64,000 bases of DNA. It comes from Haloarculaceae archaeon H-GB1-1. Its GTDB lineage: Archaea > Halobacteriota > Halobacteria > Halobacteriales > Haloarculaceae. Every line of letters starts with the position of its first letter. The first letter of the stretch is position 1. Of the stretch, positions 43,962-53,283 are shown one piece after another. The position numbers were made by a program, and so were the translations under genes. Under the pieces are notes generated by a model, which made no database searches, had not been told where the DNA came from, and was given only the letters and a program-made list of their open reading frames with translations. The DNA lies in the NCBI GenBank assembly GCA_029688825.1, contig JARUKX010000011.1, positions 32,468-96,467 on the forward strand. The letters are read 5' to 3'.

Positions 43962-45440
43962 ATGAGTAGCCACGGAGAACGCGCTCCGGAGGCCTCGCTC
44001 GGCCTTCTCGACGCGACGATGATCGGGATGGGTGCGATGATCGGTGCGGGTATCTTCGTACTGACCGGCCTCGCCGCGGAGATCGCAGGACCTGCTGCGA
44101 TACTCGTCTTTGCCCTGAACGGTGTCGTCACCACGTTCACGGGCCTTTCGTACGCGGAACTGGCGTCGGCCATCCCGAAGAGCGGCGGCGGGTACGCCTT
44201 CGTCCGCGAGATCTTCGCCGACTTGCCGTCGTTCCTGATGGGGTGGATGCTGTGGTTCGCGTACATGATCGCCGGCGGGCTGTACGCGCTGGGTTTTGCG
44301 CCGAACTTCCTCGAACTGCTGCACGTCTACGGCGTCACGGCTGCCCCGGACCAGGTCGGTGCGATAGTGCTTCCGCTCCTCGACGCCGCTGTCCCGGCGA
44401 CCGTTCTCCTGGCGTTCATCGCCGTCCTCGGGCTCATCTTGCTGAACGCCGTCTCGACGGCCGCCAGCGGGACTGTCGAGACCGTCTTTACGGCGACGAA
44501 GGTCGTCATCCTCCTGGTCTTCGTCGGCTTCGGTGTCACGGCACCCCAGTTCTCCAGCGCGGAGTTCCAGCCGTTGTTCCCCGGGGCGAAGACGGGCCTC
44601 TCGATTCTCCCGGCGATGGGGCTGACCTTCATCGCGTTCGAGGGGTACGACCTCATCACGACCGTCACGGAGGAGGTGAAGAACCCACGGAAGAACATCC
44701 CCAGAGCGATCTTCCTGAGCCTCGCCGCGACGGTCGTGGTCTATCTGCTCGTCGTGACCGTCGCTATCGGGACGCTCGGCTGGCAGGACCTCGCCGCGGC
44801 GGGCGAAGCCGGCATCGCGCAGGCTGCGACGGCCTTCATGCCGCGAGGAATCCCGATTATTCAGACCGGCGGCGCCATCATCGTCTTCGGGGCCGTCTTC
44901 TCGACGTTGACCGCGCTCAACGCCGTCGTCATCGCTTCCTCACGGGTCGCGTTCTCGATGGGACGTGCGCGACAGCTCCTTCCGAAGTTCGGCCAGCTAC
45001 ACCACCGGTTCGGGACGCCGTTCGCTGCGATTCTGGTGAGCGCCGTCGTGATGCTGGGGTCGGTCGCTCTCCCGACGAAGAGCGCAGGGAACATGTCGAG
45101 CCTGTTCTTCCTGCTGTCGTTCGTCGTCGTCAACGGGGCGGTCATCAAACTCCGCCGAGAGCGCCCAGACATGAATCGCCCCTACGAGATGCCGTTCTAT
45201 CCGGCACCGCCGGTGCTCGGGATTGTCCTGAACCTCGTCCTCACTGGCGTCCTCGTCGAGTACCTCTGGCGAACCGACCGGTTGGCGCTGTTGTTGAGCG
45301 CGGGGTGGATCGTCGCCGGCGTCCTCGCGTACGTCGCCCTCGACCGGTACGTCACCCAGGAGTCCGGCATCGAAGCGGGAGCCACGGGCGGGGCACAGAT
45401 TGCCGAAACCGATGCTGCAGTCCACCATCAACAGGAGTGA
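43962..45440 (+). CDS. APC-family amino-acid permease
   Basis: 492 residues with about 12 membrane segments. The first is the APC signature: GLLDATMIGMGAMIGAGIFV, LTGLAAEIAGPA. Later AFEGYDLITTVTEEVKNPRK and IPRAIFLSLAATVVVYLL match the conserved TM6-TM7 region of amino-acid/polyamine transporters. The start at 43962 gives the standard N-terminus. It ends 5 nt before a TrkA-like gene, with which it forms an operon. Confidence 0.88.
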   Translation: MSSHGERAPEASLGLLDATMIGMGAMIGAGIFVLTGLAAEIAGPAAILVFALNGVVTTFTGLSYAELASAIPKSGGGYAFVREIFADLPSFLMGWMLWFAYMIAGGLYALGFAPNFLELLHVYGVTAAPDQVGAIVLPLLDAAVPATVLLAFIAVLGLILLNAVSTAASGTVETVFTATKVVILLVFVGFGVTAPQFSSAEFQPLFPGAKTGLSILPAMGLTFIAFEGYDLITTVTEEVKNPRKNIPRAIFLSLAATVVVYLLVVTVAIGTLGWQDLAAAGEAGIAQAATAFMPRGIPIIQTGGAIIVFGAVFSTLTALNAVVIASSRVAFSMGRARQLLPKFGQLHHRFGTPFAAILVSAVVMLGSVALPTKSAGNMSSLFFLLSFVVVNGAVIKLRRERPDMNRPYEMPFYPAPPVLGIVLNLVLTGVLVEYLWRTDRLALLLSAGWIVAGVLAYVALDRYVTQESGIEAGATGGAQIAETDAAVHHQQE

Positions 45441-45445
45441 CACGA

Positions 45446-46099
45446 ATGAACGGAATTATCGACATCATCATCGTCGGCGGAGGTCGGGTAGGATTCAACA
45501 CGGCGAAGATCCTCTCTGACCGCGGCCACGACGTCACGATCATCGAACAGGATTCCAACCGCTGTGACGACTTGGCCGACGCGTACGTCGCGACGGTCGT
45601 CCAGGGTGACGCCACCGACCCTGACGTCTTGCTCCAGGCCGACCTCGACGCGGCGGACGCCATCGCGGCGCTGACCGGCAACACAGGGACGAACCTCGCC
45701 GTCTGCATGGAGGCGCTGGAGCTGACCGACCCGATCAGGACCGTCGCTCGCACCGATCGGGAGAGTGGCGAACGGTACACGCGGTTCGTCGACGCCGTCG
45801 TGTATCCGGAACGTGCAGGCGCGCGCGTCGCAGCCAACGAGGTGCTGGGGAGCGACGTCCAGTCGCTGGCGGACGTGACTGGCTCGCTCGACATCCTTCT
45901 CGTACGAGTCGCTGAAGGCGCACCCGCAGCCGGAAAGCCGCTGTCGAAGGTCCGCTTTCCGGCTGGCGCGCTCGTCATCTCCAACGAGGACGGCGACCGC
46001 GTTTCCCGTCCTGACACGAAGCTGACGCCGGGCAAGCAGTACGTCGTCGCCGTCGAACCGGAGGTATCGGACGAAGTCATGAACCTCCTTCGTGGCTGA
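45446..46099 (+). CDS. trkA: TrkA-family (RCK) regulatory subunit
   Basis: 217 residues. TrkA-N: IIVGGGRVGFNTAKILSDRG, then VVQGDATDPDVLLQADLDAA (NAD-binding Rossmann fold). TrkA-C: LVRVAEGAPAAGKPLSKVRF ... KLTPGKQYVVAVEPEVSDE. A Shine-Dalgarno-like CAGGAG lies 11 nt before the ATG. Coupling to an amino-acid permease rather than a TrkH channel is common in haloarchaea, where such RCK proteins may gate cationic amino-acid transporters. Peripheral on the cytosolic face. Confidence 0.88.
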   Translation: MNGIIDIIIVGGGRVGFNTAKILSDRGHDVTIIEQDSNRCDDLADAYVATVVQGDATDPDVLLQADLDAADAIAALTGNTGTNLAVCMEALELTDPIRTVARTDRESGERYTRFVDAVVYPERAGARVAANEVLGSDVQSLADVTGSLDILLVRVAEGAPAAGKPLSKVRFPAGALVISNEDGDRVSRPDTKLTPGKQYVVAVEPEVSDEVMNLLRG

Positions 46100-46191
46100 C
46101 CGCCGAGCGAAGCCGGTCCGAATCGGCACTTCGTGCCGGACGGAGCCACCGATTCCGCCGTCCTTTTTCTCGTGGCCGACGACCTCGGCGT

Positions 46192-46494
46192 ATGACCGAC
46201 GACTCCGGCCCCTCGGACACCCTCGAGCAGTGGAAAGCGGAGATGCAAGCGGAACACGAACGAGAGATCACGAATCCCGACCCAGAGGAGAGACACGAGA
46301 TCGAGGGAGTCGCCCAGATAAACTACCGCGTCTACTTCGAGTACGACGCCGAGACGGATTCGCTGGACCGCTCACGGACGGAGCAGGTGAACGAACTCGA
46401 AGACCCCGAACTCCTGTCGTGTCGCTGTGGCGTCCGCGGGATGACGCCGGAGGAGGCGAAAACGCACGTCCGAGCGGCCAGCGATTCGTCCTGA
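46192..46494 (+). CDS. small hypothetical protein
   Basis: 100 residues, acidic. TLEQWKAEMQAEHEREITNP, then INYRVYFEYDAETDSL and a CxC near the end (LLSCRCGVRGMTPEEAKTHV). The pattern suggests helix, two strands, helix. No family recognised. It follows the trkA-like gene by 92 nt. Confidence 0.65.
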   Translation: MTDDSGPSDTLEQWKAEMQAEHEREITNPDPEERHEIEGVAQINYRVYFEYDAETDSLDRSRTEQVNELEDPELLSCRCGVRGMTPEEAKTHVRAASDSS

Positions 46495-46590
46495 GTTCGA
46501 GCATTCGTTGACGTTCGAGGCACTGAGATTCACGGGGGACGACCCCAGTACGGCCCATGACTATTTGTCCGTGAGAGTGAAAGGTCGCCT

Positions 46591-46983
46591 ATGAGCGTTC
46601 GGACAGTCGCGCTCGGCGTGGGAACCGCAGTCACCACGTTCCTGTGTGTGGGCGCAGCGACGATTCTCCTTCTGGGTGCTGGAGAAGCCCCCGGTATCGG
46701 TATCGTCGCCGTCGCCGTCGGGACCGTTGTCGGACTGTTTGCCGGCGTCGTCGTCGCTCGGTACAGCGGCACACTCACGGGTGTCCGCGAGGCGGTGCTC
46801 GTGGCGTACGCGACGCTCGGAATCGTGTATCTCGGCATTGCGGCGATGAGCTACGTTAACGTTCCCGGCGTCGATTCCGTGTTCACGTTCCCCGTCCGTC
46901 TCGGGGTGAGTGTGGGCGCCGCCGTCCTCGCCGCGCTGCTGTCCGGGTGGCTGGAGTCGCGTGAACGGTCCACCAAGGGCTGA
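46591..46983 (+). CDS. four-helix membrane protein
   Basis: 130 residues, very hydrophobic, with about four segments: TVALGVGTAVTTFLCVGAAT, GIGIVAVAVGTVVGLFAGVV, AVLVAYATLGIVYLGIAAMS and LGVSVGAAVLAALLSGW, ending ESRERSTKG. No family recognised. Typical of small haloarchaeal membrane proteins. Confidence 0.7.
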   Translation: MSVRTVALGVGTAVTTFLCVGAATILLLGAGEAPGIGIVAVAVGTVVGLFAGVVVARYSGTLTGVREAVLVAYATLGIVYLGIAAMSYVNVPGVDSVFTFPVRLGVSVGAAVLAALLSGWLESRERSTKG

Positions 46984-47153
46984 CTCGGCTCGAAATGAGT
47001 CGCTATAGAATGCACAATAGCGCGGGCTATAGGTTAGCCTGCATAAATCTCTACAGGCAATCCAACAGATATTCCTAAAGGAAATCCTGTATATTTCTCT
47101 ATATGCAAAACAGGACCCTCAGAAAGCCCAATCACGCCATCTGGCGCGAACGG
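46984..47153. other. AT-rich convergent intergenic stretch
   Basis: 170 bases, AT-rich against its neighbours, between two gene ends. It holds GGCTATAGG, CTACAGG and ATTCCTAAAGGAAAT, words like those at 60-160. Possibly a degenerate mobile or structural element. Confidence 0.35.
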
Positions 47154-47702
47154 CTACGGTGCTCGTTCCCCAGCCGGGATGGCCGTCTCGAGCCAGTTCT
47201 CCTGGGGCGGGAGCGGACAGCTGAACGCGTCGTTGAACGCGCAAAACGGCGTGTACGCGAGGTTGAAGTCGACGATCACGCTATCCTCGTCGGTCAGGTC
47301 GCGTTCGGGTTCGAGTTCCATGTAGCGGCCGCCGTGGTAGGTCTGCTGCCCGGTCGTCTTGTCCCGGAACGGCACGAAGATACCCGCAGAATCGTCGCTC
47401 TCCTGGCGGTAGCCGTGGAGTTCGTACTCGTCGCCGTCGAGGGTGAACGCGAAGGTGACGACGCGGTGGTACCGTACCGTCCGGTCGTCACTCGTATCCA
47501 GGTCGACAGGCTCCGGGTCGTCGTGGACTCGAACGCTCGTCTCGACGCGATACGTCTCGTCCGGGTCGAAGTACGACAGCCCGTCGAAGTCGTCGCGTGC
47601 TTCGGGTGGGATGGGTGATTGCCTGTGCTCGGCGAGGAATCGGTCCTTCTCTGCTCGATTGGCCCGAAGTCGATCAGCCCAGTCGTCGGAAGCGTCGGTC
47701 AC
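47154..47702 (-). CDS. DUF1684 family protein
   Basis: 182 residues from GTG 47702. The DUF1684 pattern is complete: FDGLSYFDPDETYRV, then FTLDGDEYELHGY, FVPFRDKTTGQQTYHGGRYM, VDFNLAYTPFCAFNDAFSC and PLPPQENWLETAIPAGE. DUF1684 proteins are conserved in bacteria and archaea; function is unknown, but the strict conservation suggests an enzyme. No signal peptide here, unlike many bacterial members. Confidence 0.88.
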   Translation of the reverse strand: MTDASDDWADRLRANRAEKDRFLAEHRQSPIPPEARDDFDGLSYFDPDETYRVETSVRVHDDPEPVDLDTSDDRTVRYHRVVTFAFTLDGDEYELHGYRQESDDSAGIFVPFRDKTTGQQTYHGGRYMELEPERDLTDEDSVIVDFNLAYTPFCAFNDAFSCPLPPQENWLETAIPAGERAP

Positions 47703-47763
47703 GGTGGTCGATAGACGGAGGGAGGGTTTCAGTCCAGCGTCTCGACGCGGCGAGAGGGCCGCG

Positions 47764-48624
47764 TCAACAGGCACCCTCGACGAAGCTCGAGAATTGCTCA
47801 CGATTCAGTTGCGCATCTTCCAGGACGACCGTCTCGTCTTCGAGGTCGGCGTCGAGATCCTGACTCCTGACTCGGAGGTTGCCCGTGAGGACCGTCACCT
47901 CCTGAACGTCGACCGAGCCGTCGCTGACCTCGGCCTCGAGATCGCCGGCAGTCAACTCACCGTTCGTGACCTCGGCGTCGCTGACAGTCACGGCCGTTCC
48001 GGAGCCGCGGAGTTCGATGGATTCGGCGGCGACGGTCACGACCCCGATCGCGTTCGCGTTCGCCTCCCGGACGGAGATGCCGCGATCCACGTCCGGAGCA
48101 CGCATGACGTCGAACGAACTGTTGGAGAGCAGTCGTGCGGGTTCGCCCGGGACGGAGGTGATGCCGCTCACGGTGAACCCCGCTCCGTTCGTCGATCCGG
48201 TCTGGACGCGGAAGACGCTGCTCTCGACGACGATCGGTCTGGTCCCGGTCGTCGACGAGACGTTCGCGACGGTGAGCACTCCCCGAGAGACGTTGAGTTC
48301 GGAGGAGGTGACGACGACGCCGTCGTCGGTCAGCCTGGCGGTCTCCATAGTCACCGTCGCGTTCTCCAGACTGACGGTCCCGGACTCGACCGTCGCGTTG
48401 ACCGTTCCGTTCGGAATCCGCAGCCCCTCGACGGACCCGTTGGCAACGGCGAGTTCGAGCGAGACGTTCGAGACGGTCAGGTTCTCGACGGTGGCACACG
48501 CGTCGACCTGTCGGTGGTGGTCCAGAGCGTCGGTCGGGGCTATCTGTGGAGAAGCGCTCACCGTCGCGGTCCCGGCGAGCAGCATCGTCACCGCGACGAG
48601 CAGCGTGAGAATCGGTCGGCTCAT
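47764..48624 (-). CDS. secreted beta-repeat protein
   Basis: 286 residues with a signal peptide (MSRPILTLLVAVTMLLAGTA, cleavage near SAS-PQ). The mature part is a run of short strands with small residues: VENLTVSNVSLELAVANGSV, NATVESGTVSLENATVTMET, consistent with a beta-helix. Eight or more N-x-S/T sites could be glycosylated. Two Cys (position 43 and the terminal Cys) may bridge the ends. No family recognised. The next genes to the right are also secreted. Confidence 0.7.
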   Translation of the reverse strand: MSRPILTLLVAVTMLLAGTATVSASPQIAPTDALDHHRQVDACATVENLTVSNVSLELAVANGSVEGLRIPNGTVNATVESGTVSLENATVTMETARLTDDGVVVTSSELNVSRGVLTVANVSSTTGTRPIVVESSVFRVQTGSTNGAGFTVSGITSVPGEPARLLSNSSFDVMRAPDVDRGISVREANANAIGVVTVAAESIELRGSGTAVTVSDAEVTNGELTAGDLEAEVSDGSVDVQEVTVLTGNLRVRSQDLDADLEDETVVLEDAQLNREQFSSFVEGAC

Positions 48625-48948
48625 GGGACGTCCACGGGTTCGATAGCCGTAGTAATTTTCAGCCTAGATAATCTCTGTATTCTTCCGGTAGTAACTGTAG
48701 GGAAACCCGATGTGAACTCTCGTTGGCTCGGTTTCCGGCACCTCTGGCTGGACGCCGACGGTCTCATCGCGGCGGGTAGAATACGCACGCCTTAGCGCCG
48801 ATCCGTGAATCCTACAGAGAACCATATAGGAATAACTTTTGGAGTATCTATAGCACCAGCCGACGCCCGAACCACGCGGGGTCAGGTAAAGGACCAAGTA
48901 CGTGAACGACCGAACGACTGGACAGCGCGGACTCCTGCGGGCCAGACC
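48625..48948. other. divergent promoter region
   Basis: 324 bases between two divergently transcribed secreted-protein genes. AT-rich, with TATA-like ACCATATAGGAATAAC at about 48823-48838 and TATCTATAG near 48845-48853, about 100 nt before the 48949 start. Confidence 0.45.
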
Positions 48949-49836
48949 ATGCGCCGAAGCCACTATGTGCGGACGCTCGTCTGTGTGGGCATAGTGGCGT
49001 CGGTCGCCATGTCCGGCCCGGGCCTGTCGATGGAGATCAGAGACCCCGAGTTCGGCCCGACGAGCGAACCGACCGAGACGAACGGCACGTCCGTGACGAC
49101 GGCCAAATCGTCCACCACCGACGGAAATCGAACGACGTCGGGCGATAGCGGACATCGACTGCGAACGGAGACCCCGGACGCCGGCCCGAACTCGACGCAG
49201 GACGGCTCCGCGACCGCCGCACAGATGACGACGGAACCGCCGACGCAATCGAGCGCTCCGACGCCGACCGGGACGGCGACTGCGACGCTGTTTCCACGGT
49301 CGTCTCAGCCCGCGCCGGAGGAACGTTTCGTCGCATCCGACGAGGGAGCGACAACCGAGACCACGAGTCGCGACGGCTGGGACGTCGAGCGCTCGAACGG
49401 CAGTACGACGGTCGAAAGCGACCGACTGGAGTACCGCTACGAGGACGGAGACGTGGAACTGGAGTGGCGCGTCGGTGGGCAACGCGTCGAGATAACCGTC
49501 GTCGATGGAACCGTGGACGTCGAGGGGCCGGACTACGAGATCGAGCAGCGTGCAGGAACGTTCGAGGTCGAGGCCGAGGGATTCGACTACCGCGATCGCG
49601 GGGGGCGAGTCGACGTTGAGGCGAACGGATGGGAACTCGACCGTGGGCGGAACCGGACGGACGTCGATGGCCCGACTGTCGAGTACGGTCGCGACGACGC
49701 GGGCCTCGACGTGGAGGCCGAGCTGGGGACCGGTACGCTTTCCGTCGAGGTGAGGGGCGGCCGAGTCGACGTCGTCGGGCCGACCTTCGAGATCGAGCAG
49801 CGCGGTGAGGCAGTGCGCGTCCAAAGCTGGGAGTGA
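48949..49836 (+). CDS. secreted acidic beta-repeat protein
   Basis: 295 residues. The N-terminus MRRSHYVRTLVCVGIVASVA is a signal sequence. Residues 35-125 are a Thr/Ser/Pro-rich linker. Residues 140-295 are acidic beta-repeats: YEDGDVELEWRVGGQRVEIT, YEIEQRAGTFEVEAEGFDYR and FEIEQRGEAVRVQSWE. The EIEQR motif is shared with the hyperacidic proteins at 53284 and 57453, so they look like one family. The start was moved from an upstream ATG at 48805 to the Met before the signal. Confidence 0.7.
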   Translation: MRRSHYVRTLVCVGIVASVAMSGPGLSMEIRDPEFGPTSEPTETNGTSVTTAKSSTTDGNRTTSGDSGHRLRTETPDAGPNSTQDGSATAAQMTTEPPTQSSAPTPTGTATATLFPRSSQPAPEERFVASDEGATTETTSRDGWDVERSNGSTTVESDRLEYRYEDGDVELEWRVGGQRVEITVVDGTVDVEGPDYEIEQRAGTFEVEAEGFDYRDRGGRVDVEANGWELDRGRNRTDVDGPTVEYGRDDAGLDVEAELGTGTLSVEVRGGRVDVVGPTFEIEQRGEAVRVQSWE

Positions 49837-50179
49837 CCGCCGACGCCGAACCCGAGCGGTGATAGTTGGCGACGGTCACGCGACTCGACGGGGCCCCAAT
49901 GCCGAAATCGTGTCAATGAAACTGAAGATTGCGACGACTGCGAAACTGCCGATGCGGTAAGGACTTTCTTCTCACCGCTGCGTCCCGCTAGCTGACCTGT
50001 CTCACCGTGCCCCCCTCGCGTCCAGCGGACGGTGGTATGACGGACTTACCGGGGGCAGGACCTGGCTGTATACGCTGTCGTACCGATACCTATCGGTACG
50101 GACGCCGATATTGCCCATCAGAATCGGCACCGACTGTATGTAGCCGGAGGTCGGTTACCTCCAAGTAGGTTTGACACGA
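49837..50179. other. 343-bp intergenic, no gene seen
   Basis: No coding frame. An imperfect inverted repeat CGTACCGATACCTATCGGTACG stem lies at 50081-50102 (CGTACCGATA/TATCGGTACG arms), about 78 nt upstream of the protease start. It is an operator or hairpin candidate. Confidence 0.45.
50080..50102. promoter_or_regulatory. inverted repeat upstream of the subtilase gene
   Basis: Arms CGTACCGATA and TATCGGTACG are perfect 10-bp inverses separated by two bases (CC). The repeat lies about 78 nt before the ATG at 50180 and is a strong operator candidate for the protease gene. Confidence 0.5.
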
Positions 50180-52303
50180 ATGAGACGATTACCTGGACGG
50201 GACCAGTCACGTAGGAGCTTCCTACAGGGGGTTGGTGCCGTCGTCGGAACAGCGTACGTCGGACGGGCAGCGGCCGACGACGGGGCGCTCCAGCGACGTA
50301 TCGTCGGGACAGGATCGAAGCGGGCGGCGACCGCGGTCGCTCGTCGCTGTGAGAACGTCGTCAGGACGCTCGACTTCGGTGAGCAGGGATACGCGGTCGT
50401 CGGCGATTTCCGGCCGACCGACGAGGTGGAGATCCAGTCCCACTCCGACGTCCGGTACGTCGAGGAGGACACCCGGCTGAAGCTGCTCGGGACTCGCCGG
50501 CCGAGCGTGAAAGTGGAGTCGGAGTCCACCCCGTGGGGCATCGACCGTATCGGAGCGGCCGCACTCCAGAACCAGGGAGAGACGGGGGCTGGCGCACACA
50601 TCGCGATTCTCGATTCGGGCATCGACAGCAACCATCCCGACCTCCAGGCGAACCTCGGCGAGGGGAAGGCCATCGTATCCTGTGACTCCTGTCGCACCGG
50701 CTGGGACGACGACCACGACCACGGAACGCACGTCGCCGGCATCGCGGGAGCCGTCGCGAACGAGCAGGGTATCGTCGGCGTGACGACCCACGCGACGCTG
50801 CACGCGGTGAAGGTCGTCTCCGCCGACGGCCACGGCGACGCGTCGACCATCGCCGCCGGCCTGAAGTGGGTCGCCGACAAGGGCTACGACGTCGCGAACC
50901 TGAGCCTCGGAAGCACGTCACCCTCGGAGGTCATCGGCGACGCCGTGCGCTACGCGTACGAGCGCGGCGTCCTCGTCGTCGCTGCGGCAGGGAACGAAGA
51001 ACCCGACGAACACCGGGTCCACTACCCCGCGGCGTTCCCCGAGGCCATCGCGGTCGGCGCGACGACGGAGGACGACGACCTCGCGGACTTCTCGCTGACC
51101 GGCGAGGAGGTCGAACTCGTGGCTCCCGGCGACGACATCCCGTCGACGGTCATCGACGACTACGCCGTCTTCTCGGGGACCTCCATGGCGACGCCGCACG
51201 TCTCCGGCGCGGCGGGCCTCCTCCGGGCCAACGGCTACTCGAAGGCGGAGGTGCGCGAGCGCCTGACGAGCACTGCCATCGACCTCGGCCTCGACAGCGA
51301 CGAGCAGGGGAACGGCCTCATCGACGTGCCCGCGGCGCTCGGGACGTCCGGCGGCGATGGCGGATTCAGCGTGTCGACGCGAGGCGCGACGAACGTCGAA
51401 CCGCCGAACGCGACGCTCAACGGCGAACTGCTCGGGCTCGGCGACCACTCGGCTACAACGGTCGGCTTCGAGTACTGGGTGAAGGGCGACCGCTCGGGAA
51501 CGGCGAAGACGGTCGAAGCCGGCAGCAAGTCGGCGGCGGGAATGTTCAGCGCGGACGTCGGCGATCTCGCAGACGAGGAGACGTACGTCTTCGTCGCATC
51601 CGCGACCGCGGACGGCGAGGAGATCCGCGGCAGCCCCCACGAGTTCTCGACCGGGTCGGACTCGGGCGGGGCCCCACTCACCGTCGAGACGGGCCAGCCG
51701 ACTCCCGTCGAGGAGGACGAGGTCACGCTCGCCGGCCGCGTCACTGGATTCGGCGGTAGCGACGAGGTAGAGACGTACTTCGAGTACTGGGAAGAAGGAC
51801 GGAAGGACGAGACGCTGGACGACGAGAGCAGCGACGACCTCGAAGAACCGGGGACGTTCACCGAGGACGTCGACGACTTCGAGCCCGACACGACCTACGT
51901 CGTCGTCGCCCACGCGGTCGACGAGGACGACGACAGCGTGACCGGGAGCGGCGAGCCGGTGACCTTCTCGCTCGGTAGCGGTGAAGGATCCACCGAGCCG
52001 TCGCTCGCCATCGAGACACGACCGGCAACCGACGTGGACGACGGCGAGGCCGAACTCCGCGGGGAAGTGACCGAGATGACCGGCGTGGAGGTGGTCACGG
52101 TCTCCTTCGAGTACTGGGAGAAGGGCAACAGCGGGTCGCAAAAGCGCATTCAGGCGGACGAACTCGACGAACTCGACGACTTCGACGGGGACGCCGAGGA
52201 CCTCGAGTGCGAGACCACGTACGTCGCGGTCGCTCGCGGCGTGACCAGCGACGGCCTGAAAGCCAGCGGTTCGCCCGTCGAGTTCACGACCAAACCGAAC
52301 TGA
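50180..52303 (+). CDS. halolysin-like subtilase (S8) with Tat signal and three C-terminal repeats
   Basis: 707 residues. A twin-arginine signal (RRSFLQGVGAVVGTAY) directs folded export. A propeptide is followed by the S8 domain, with Asp 145 (ILDSGID), His 181 (HGTHVAG) and Ser 335 (GTSMATPH) as catalytic triad. Residues 370-707 carry three repeats of about 95 residues with the shared motif FEYW..G and TYV.VA.A, fibronectin-like domains that may bind the cell surface or substrate. Length is greater than the classical halolysins because of the repeats. An inverted repeat lies upstream. Confidence 0.92.
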   Translation: MRRLPGRDQSRRSFLQGVGAVVGTAYVGRAAADDGALQRRIVGTGSKRAATAVARRCENVVRTLDFGEQGYAVVGDFRPTDEVEIQSHSDVRYVEEDTRLKLLGTRRPSVKVESESTPWGIDRIGAAALQNQGETGAGAHIAILDSGIDSNHPDLQANLGEGKAIVSCDSCRTGWDDDHDHGTHVAGIAGAVANEQGIVGVTTHATLHAVKVVSADGHGDASTIAAGLKWVADKGYDVANLSLGSTSPSEVIGDAVRYAYERGVLVVAAAGNEEPDEHRVHYPAAFPEAIAVGATTEDDDLADFSLTGEEVELVAPGDDIPSTVIDDYAVFSGTSMATPHVSGAAGLLRANGYSKAEVRERLTSTAIDLGLDSDEQGNGLIDVPAALGTSGGDGGFSVSTRGATNVEPPNATLNGELLGLGDHSATTVGFEYWVKGDRSGTAKTVEAGSKSAAGMFSADVGDLADEETYVFVASATADGEEIRGSPHEFSTGSDSGGAPLTVETGQPTPVEEDEVTLAGRVTGFGGSDEVETYFEYWEEGRKDETLDDESSDDLEEPGTFTEDVDDFEPDTTYVVVAHAVDEDDDSVTGSGEPVTFSLGSGEGSTEPSLAIETRPATDVDDGEAELRGEVTEMTGVEVVTVSFEYWEKGNSGSQKRIQADELDELDDFDGDAEDLECETTYVAVARGVTSDGLKASGSPVEFTTKPN

Positions 52304-52333
52304 CGCTGGACTTTCTTCACGTCAATCGACGTG

Positions 52334-53056
52334 CTACCCGCTGGTCTCCAGTTCGGCGGGGTCGGGGTCCGGCAGGAGTTCGTCGAGGACCTTCCGAAGC
52401 GTCACGCGGAGGTGCTGGCTGAACGTCGATTGGGAGATACCGAGTGTCCGAGCGCATTCGACCGCCGTCGTCCGGCGGGGCTGGTCGAAGTATCCGTTCT
52501 GGTAGGCAGTCACCAGCGTCTCGCGCTGTCTGTCCGTGAGCCGACCGAGGATCCGCTCCTCGAACAGGCGGTCGGAGAAGAGCGGCCCGACGTCGTGTTC
52601 ACGACGGGTGACCAGGTCCGAATCGGGGTGGCGCTCGCGGAACACGTCGATGACGCGCTGGGGATCGCCGTTCGGCGGCACCTCCACGACGACCCGACCC
52701 ACGCCGCGGGTCGCGGAGATGAGACGCGGCACCGCGCGGCTGTCGGCGACCGTCGCACTGAGACAGGATCCGGTCACGACGAGTTCGATGAGACACGCGT
52801 CCTCGGTCTCGCTGGCGATTCGGGCGTCGACGACGGTCGGCCAGTCCAGGGCGTCGGTCAAGACGCTGATGGCGGAGGTACCGTAGACGGAGACGTACTG
52901 GAGCACGTTCCCGTTCGACTGCGTGACGTGCTCGTCGAGGACCAGTTCGCAGTTGGCCCGCTTCGATTCGGCGACGAGGAAGCAGCCGGTATCCCTGACC
53001 TGGAACTCCAGCTCGGCGGCCGCCTCGAACGCTGCGATCGGTCTTCGTTCGCGCAT
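52334..53056 (-). CDS. Bat-type HTH_10 regulator
   Basis: 240 residues without PAS/GAF. The first 150 residues are the Bat-associated alpha/beta domain (AAELEFQVRDTGCFLVAESK, then VVVEVPPNGDPQRVIDVFRE). HTH_10 signature: LTDRQRETLVTAYQNGYFDQ and CARTLGISQSTFSQHLRVTL. Convergent with the subtilase gene, from which it is separated by about 30 bp. A TATA-like ACATATAAGG lies near 53157-53166 on the minus strand, about 100 nt upstream. A regulatory link to the protease or to the surface genes is possible. Confidence 0.88.
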   Translation of the reverse strand: MRERRPIAAFEAAAELEFQVRDTGCFLVAESKRANCELVLDEHVTQSNGNVLQYVSVYGTSAISVLTDALDWPTVVDARIASETEDACLIELVVTGSCLSATVADSRAVPRLISATRGVGRVVVEVPPNGDPQRVIDVFRERHPDSDLVTRREHDVGPLFSDRLFEERILGRLTDRQRETLVTAYQNGYFDQPRRTTAVECARTLGISQSTFSQHLRVTLRKVLDELLPDPDPAELETSG

Positions 53057-53283
53057 GATGAATGGGACGAGTCGTGACCCGACCAGTCGTCAGTCGAGCC
53101 GAAGTGAACGCGGGTCCCGGCTCGTAGTGGTCCATTCGAGTGTTAGCGGCCCCGGACCTTATATGTGTCTCGTGAGTACACCACAAACTGGCACACTTCG
53201 GCCATCTGAGTCGTCACTCGCGGGGCACGAAGAATGGAAAATGAGCCGACACGGGTGCTGCGCCCGCTCCGCTGGGGAACGGC

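Noticed and set aside
44243..45442. Upstream extension of the TrkA-like protein through the permease gene
   Set aside because: The extension is Arg-rich and lies out of frame over the permease. The TrkA start at 45446 has a Shine-Dalgarno-like site and the standard Rossmann beginning.
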